NCBI RefSeq assembly: GCF_040676675.1
Contig: NZ_JBFAPK010000051.1
Coordinates: 1 to 61,997 of the forward strand
Direction: 5' to 3'
DNA length: 61,997 nt
Source: JBFAPK01 sp040676675
GTDB taxonomy: Bacteria; Actinomycetota; Actinomycetes; Mycobacteriales; Micromonosporaceae
A program made the position numbers and the translations under genes. The notes below the pieces were generated by a model that worked only from the letters and a program-made list of their open reading frames with translations, made no database searches and was not told where the DNA came from. Positions 58,370 through 61,997 of the stretch are shown in pieces. Each line of letters opens with the position of its first letter. Position 1 is the stretch's first letter.

Positions 58370-60430
58370 TCAGCTCTTCCTGCTCGTCAGGTCCCGTACG
58401 TCCCAGATCCACACGTCGGACTGCGGGCGGCCCGGCCCGACCAACTGCTCGACCGTCTGGCGCAGCGGGTCGGCGTTGTGCTCCCGCACCGGCAGCACCA
58501 GGATCGCCGCCCGCCAGTACCGCAGCTCGTCGAGGCAGCGACGGCGCTGCTGCTCGGTGAGCTTCGGCGTACGGCCGGTGGTGGCCACGTCCTGCAGCAG
58601 CGGGCCGATCCCGCTGGGCCGCCCGCCGAACCGCCCGGAGTCGCCGGTGTTGCCGTTGCGCGGGGCCAGGAAGTAGCCGCCCGGGATCCTGAAGTCCAGG
58701 TTGGTGGCGGCGGCCCAGCGCATGCCGTGCGTGTTGCCCATGTCGGGCACCGGTATCGGCACCAGGGTCTGCTCGTCAGAGACGTACGGCCGCCACTGGC
58801 CCGAGGTGATGAACTTCGGCACCGGCGGCCGGTGCCCCTCCTTCAGCGGCATCGGCACGATCGGGATCAGCACGATGGCCAGCGCGGCGACGACCACGCG
58901 GCGCAGCGTCCGCGGGTTGCCCACCGGCAGGGCCCAGACCCGGTCGACGGCGAGCGCCAGCAGCAGGCCCACGGCGACCGTGGTGATCAGCCCGAACCGG
59001 GTGGGCACCACCGCGTCGAGCAGCGGCGCCTTGACCAGCCAGTCCCACGGTCCCCAGACGAGTTCCCGGTTCCAGTACGTGATCCGCTCGCCGAGCGAGA
59101 GGACGGCGAAGAAGAGCCCGGTGAAGGCGAGCGCCCGCACGATCACCTCGCGCCGCAGCCACGCCACGATCGCGGCGGCCAGCAGCACGAGCCCCCAGCC
59201 GAGGAAGGCATTCTCCTCCGAGTAGTTCGGCGCCAGGTCGGCGTTGGCGCGCTCGTTCCCGCCGAGCGTCGGGGTGCCGGGACTGACGAAGGCGGCCAGG
59301 TCGTTGCCGTAGTCGCGCACCGTGTCGGAGAGGCCGTGGTACGCCTGCGGGCCGGCGAACTGCACCCAGAGCGGGTACGCCAGCAGCGCGGAGGCGAGCA
59401 CCGCGCAGACGAGCAGGCCGCCGCCGAGCGGGCGCCACGCCGCCCGGAACCGGCCGGGCCGCTGCACCAGCACGGCCAACAGGAAGACGCCGCAGGCCAG
59501 CGCCGTGAAGAGCAGGATCTCCTCGTTGATGAACGCCTGGTACGACACCAGTAGGGCGAGCACCAGGCCGTCGCGTACCACGTGGGTGGAGCGGGTCAGC
59601 AGGACGACCCGCCAGACGATGAACGGCAGCAGGAACTGGGAAATGATGTTCGGGTGCCAGTTGGCGTGCGAGAGCATCGCCGGGGAGAAGCCGCAGAGCC
59701 AGCCGCCCACGATCGCCGCGACGGGTGCCCGCACCACGTGCCGGGAGAGCACGTAGTACCAGGCGGAGGCGGTACCGGCGAGGCCCAGGGTCACCAGGAC
59801 CACGAACGAGACCGCCGGACCGAAGAGCAGGGTGACCGGCACCATCGGGATGGCCAGCGCCAGGATGGCCGTGTTGGCCATCAGGTTGACCCCGTCGGGG
59901 TAGTTCAACCGGTCGGTGAAGAACGGGAACTCGCCGTGCAGCACCACCCGTACGGAGTGCGCCAGGAAGTACTGCACCTGCGCCGGGTCGCTGCTGTAGA
60001 GCGACGCCACCCGCCCGGACGGGTCGATCCAGATCTGGCTCGTCACCCAGACGGCGACGGCCAGGAAGACCCCGTACACGGCGAGGTCGCGCCGCCAGGT
60101 GGGCCAGCTCGGCCGACGCGGGCGCGGCCAGGCGCGCCGCTCCGGCGTGGACGTCGGCGCCGCGAGCGCGGGCGCCGCGCCGTTGCGCCTCGCCACCGTC
60201 TCGGTGACCGCCGTGCCCCGGTCGGCGCCGGCCGCCGGTACGGGCCCGTCGGCGCCGGTGGCCAGGGCGGTCGGGTCGTCGCCGGTCGCCGGTCTCCGCT
60301 CGCCGGCGCCGCCCGGAGCCGGGTCGGACACCGCTGTTGACGCCCCCTCCAGTGGGGTGCCGGCGGGCTCGTCGGGCCGCGGTTTCTCCGGGTCCGGCGT
60401 GGTCTCGAGACGTGGCTCGACAGGCGTCAC
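58370..60430 (-). CDS. GT-C-like polytopic membrane protein, paralogue 3
   Basis: 686 residues. A long Pro/Ala/Thr-rich cytoplasmic tail (about 1-105) precedes the membrane domain. Conserved features include NYPDGVNLMANTAILALAIP, LVLALLVSYQAFINEEILLF and the C-terminal TEQQRRRCLDELRYWRAAIL with DVWIWDVRDL. The first loop reads DPAQVQYFLAHSVRVVLHGE, with D but not the DN/DH pattern of its relatives, and HLEN is replaced by HGEF. It is the more divergent of the three. GTG 60430 is divergent from the lipoprotein gene by 203 bp. It is probably co-transcribed with paralogue 2. Confidence 0.85.
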   Translation of the reverse strand: MTPVEPRLETTPDPEKPRPDEPAGTPLEGASTAVSDPAPGGAGERRPATGDDPTALATGADGPVPAAGADRGTAVTETVARRNGAAPALAAPTSTPERRAWPRPRRPSWPTWRRDLAVYGVFLAVAVWVTSQIWIDPSGRVASLYSSDPAQVQYFLAHSVRVVLHGEFPFFTDRLNYPDGVNLMANTAILALAIPMVPVTLLFGPAVSFVVLVTLGLAGTASAWYYVLSRHVVRAPVAAIVGGWLCGFSPAMLSHANWHPNIISQFLLPFIVWRVVLLTRSTHVVRDGLVLALLVSYQAFINEEILLFTALACGVFLLAVLVQRPGRFRAAWRPLGGGLLVCAVLASALLAYPLWVQFAGPQAYHGLSDTVRDYGNDLAAFVSPGTPTLGGNERANADLAPNYSEENAFLGWGLVLLAAAIVAWLRREVIVRALAFTGLFFAVLSLGERITYWNRELVWGPWDWLVKAPLLDAVVPTRFGLITTVAVGLLLALAVDRVWALPVGNPRTLRRVVVAALAIVLIPIVPMPLKEGHRPPVPKFITSGQWRPYVSDEQTLVPIPVPDMGNTHGMRWAAATNLDFRIPGGYFLAPRNGNTGDSGRFGGRPSGIGPLLQDVATTGRTPKLTEQQRRRCLDELRYWRAAILVLPVREHNADPLRQTVEQLVGPGRPQSDVWIWDVRDLTSRKS

Positions 60431-60633
60431 AGTCGGCGGAGTCTACCGGAGCACCGGTGGCCCGCCGGAGCCGCCGGCCGATCGCTCGGGGCTCCGGCGG
60501 AGGCGTTCCGCACGGTCGCCGAGAATCCGCTCCGACCATCGGTCGGGCTTTCGTGAGGCGCCACCCGGGGGCCCGTGGCCGTTTCGTACGATGTGGCTTC
60601 CGCAACGGGCGCCGCTTGACGGGGAGGCACAGC

Positions 60634-61824
60634 GTGGGGTCGATCCATCGGCGAAGCTCGCTCGTCGTCGCCGCCGCGCTGGCGCTGCTGGTGACGGGTT
60701 GTGGGCCGATCGCCGACCGGCGGCCGTCGGCGACGTTGCGGGTCGGCTACGACACCCTCGACGGCACGTTGCAGGTCTGGCCCGCCCGAGGCGCGCTGGC
60801 CGGGGACGCCCAGGCGGGCGCGGCGGTCGGCACGGCGGTGGCGCGCTGGCGTACCCCGGTCGACGACCGGGTCTACCTGCCCTCGTCGGGAATCCTCTGG
60901 CTGGGCCGGGTCGACGACGCGCCGCTGGCGCTCGTGGCGGCCAGCGTGCCGGGTGGCGGCGCCTCCTGGCTGCTGCAGCTGAGCGCCGGCGCCGACGGGG
61001 CGTACCGGGTGGACCACGCGACCGAGTACACCGACCCGGGCTACCTGGTCTACTCCGACGTGCTACCGGTCTTCCTGCCCGGCGGCCGGCGCTACCTCAC
61101 CTCGTCCCGGGTGCAGCGGCTGCTCGGCCCGGACGGCGAGCCGCTGCGGATCACCGACGGGCTGACCGGGCCGGTCCAGGTGCCGTCCTGCACCGCCGTA
61201 CCGCTGACGGCGTCGCTGCGGGCCACCGAGTCGCTGCCGACGGGCGAGGCCGACGACCGACTGCTCGACCTCGGCACCGGGATCGGGAACCCGCGCTACC
61301 CGCTGGTCAGCGACGAGGACGGGGCGGCCGGCAAGGCGCTCGACGGGCTGGACACCTGCGCGCTGGCGGCGAAGACCGGGCCGTTCGGGAGCATCCTGCG
61401 CCGCAGCGGCGAGCGGGACGAGCCGCAGTCGGTACCGGACTCGTGGCCGATCGACAAGATCAGCATCCGTACGCTGGCCACCGCGCCGCTGGACGGCACG
61501 CGGGTACGGATCGAGCAGCTCGACTGGCGTACCGACGCGGGCATGATGTCGGCGGTGGTGCTCCGCCCGGAGCAGGGCCCCGCGGCGGCCTCGATCGCCG
61601 ACCGGGTCAACGCGCTGCAGACGTATTCGCTGGAGCTGGCGGGGCGCTCGCTCGCGGTGCTGGTCTGGAAGGCCGACGACGAGAGCGCCCTGTCGGTGCC
61701 GCCCGGCACGCAGCGGCTGGTCGACCTCCCCGGCCTGGTGATCGTGCCGGAGCCGGCGGAGAAGCAGACGTTCAGCCTGGCCGACACCGAGAAGGTCTAC
61801 TACCGCTCGCTCGGCGGCAACTGA
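60634..61824 (+). CDS. Lipoprotein of unknown function
   Basis: 396 residues. Signal peptide with lipobox (SLVVAAALALLVTGCGPIAD; Cys at about 23). The mature part is beta-rich without recognisable domain (TLRVGYDTLDGTLQVWPARG; RVYLPSSGILWLGRVDDAPL; VRIEQLDWRTDAGMMSAVVL). Two Cys (VPSCTAVP; DTCALAAK) may pair. GGGGAGG lies at 60621-60627, 6 nt before GTG 60634. It is divergent from paralogue 3, echoing the beta-propeller/paralogue 1 arrangement. A family 2 palindrome follows. Confidence 0.8.
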   Translation: MGSIHRRSSLVVAAALALLVTGCGPIADRRPSATLRVGYDTLDGTLQVWPARGALAGDAQAGAAVGTAVARWRTPVDDRVYLPSSGILWLGRVDDAPLALVAASVPGGGASWLLQLSAGADGAYRVDHATEYTDPGYLVYSDVLPVFLPGGRRYLTSSRVQRLLGPDGEPLRITDGLTGPVQVPSCTAVPLTASLRATESLPTGEADDRLLDLGTGIGNPRYPLVSDEDGAAGKALDGLDTCALAAKTGPFGSILRRSGERDEPQSVPDSWPIDKISIRTLATAPLDGTRVRIEQLDWRTDAGMMSAVVLRPEQGPAAASIADRVNALQTYSLELAGRSLAVLVWKADDESALSVPPGTQRLVDLPGLVIVPEPAEKQTFSLADTEKVYYRSLGGN

Positions 61825-61848
61825 CCCCGACGCGCCCCCACCTCCGGC

Positions 61849-61922
61849 GTCGATCATGGAGTTGTGGCTGCCGCAAAAGGGGATATGGCACGCATCCGGC
61901 CGACCACAACTCCATGATCGGC
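61849..61922. repeat. Dispersed palindrome (family 2), second copy
   Basis: Arms 61849-61867 (GTCGATCATGGAGTTGTGG) and 61904-61922 match with one mismatch. The arms equal those at 32331-32403; the loop is different. It follows the lipoprotein gene by 24 bp and may serve as its terminator. The last 75 bp of the window show no gene. Confidence 0.88.
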
Positions 61923-61997
61923 GGGGCTGGCGCCAGATGCGGGCGGCGCCACCGGGACGGGTCCCGATCGGAAGAGCGTGGGGGAGGGAAAGAGTGT

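Noticed and set aside
1..61997. tRNA, rRNA, tmRNA or transposase genes
   Set aside because: I looked for T-loop/CCA patterns, conserved rRNA stretches and DDE-type ORFs and saw none; a dedicated scan could still find a divergent tRNA.

Overview
The window is about 62 kb of very GC-rich DNA (clearly over 70% GC, with third codon positions almost all G or C, frequent GTG starts and AGGAGG-type ribosome sites). Gene content and two families of dispersed palindromes point to a high-GC actinomycete, most likely Micromonospora or another Micromonosporaceae. That assignment is inference from style and gene families; no rRNA or other marker lies in the window. I see no rRNA, tRNA, CRISPR array, insertion sequence or transposase gene, and the window reads as chromosomal.

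Layout. 0-5 kb: the left edge holds the broken 5' side of a class I/II aminotransferase gene abutting a dispersed palindrome, then a lipoprotein of the COG4315 repeat type, a DUF4142 exported protein, an exported protein of unknown function and an AlkA-type DNA glycosylase. 5-11.6 kb: a divergent TetR/SDR pair with two clear operator dyads, a small Cys-rich protein, an ATP-dependent DNA ligase (LigC type), a secreted tripeptidyl-aminopeptidase-like hydrolase, a sugar porter behind a 12-codon leader ORF, and a GNAT enzyme. 11.7-19.3 kb: a four-gene minus-strand operon for a MacB/LolCDE-like ABC exporter (two very large FtsX-type permeases, two ATPases, one with an AbrB-like tail). 19.5-21.1 kb: two small overlapping membrane-protein genes and about 800 bp of non-coding DNA with strong hairpins. 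21.1-30.6 kb: a LigD-type polymerase domain protein, MsrB, DUF2306 membrane protein with divergent TetR, small proteins, and the coproporphyrin-route haem genes hemE-cgoX-chdC followed by a divergent DUF3000 gene. 30.9-42 kb: RNase D, GalE, a thiolase/FadB beta-oxidation operon, a GNAT gene bracketed by duplicated terminators, a VOC protein and a two-component system. 42-52.4 kb: a C39-like peptidase, a beta-propeller protein divergent from a large GT-C-like membrane protein, a guanidine-III riboswitch controlling a Gdx guanidinium exporter, an MBL-fold hydrolase, a secreted GH12 endoglucanase divergent from an unusual secreted alpha/alpha-toroid protein, and a D-amino acid oxidase. 52.4-62 kb: a SigE-type sigma factor with a Pro/Ser-rich membrane partner and a look-alike gene divergent from it, a TetR/ABM monooxygenase/quinone reductase operon, two more paralogues of the GT-C-like membrane protein, and a lipoprotein divergent from them.

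How the parts relate. Clear functional units are the haem operon, the beta-oxidation operon, the ABC exporter, the two-component system, the riboswitch/Gdx module and three TetR-controlled loci. The most intriguing unexplained set is the three paralogous GT-C-like polytopic proteins with a conserved C-terminal extracytoplasmic domain, arranged at two loci that each have an exported protein gene head to head with them. The best-supported regulatory element is the guanidine-III riboswitch.
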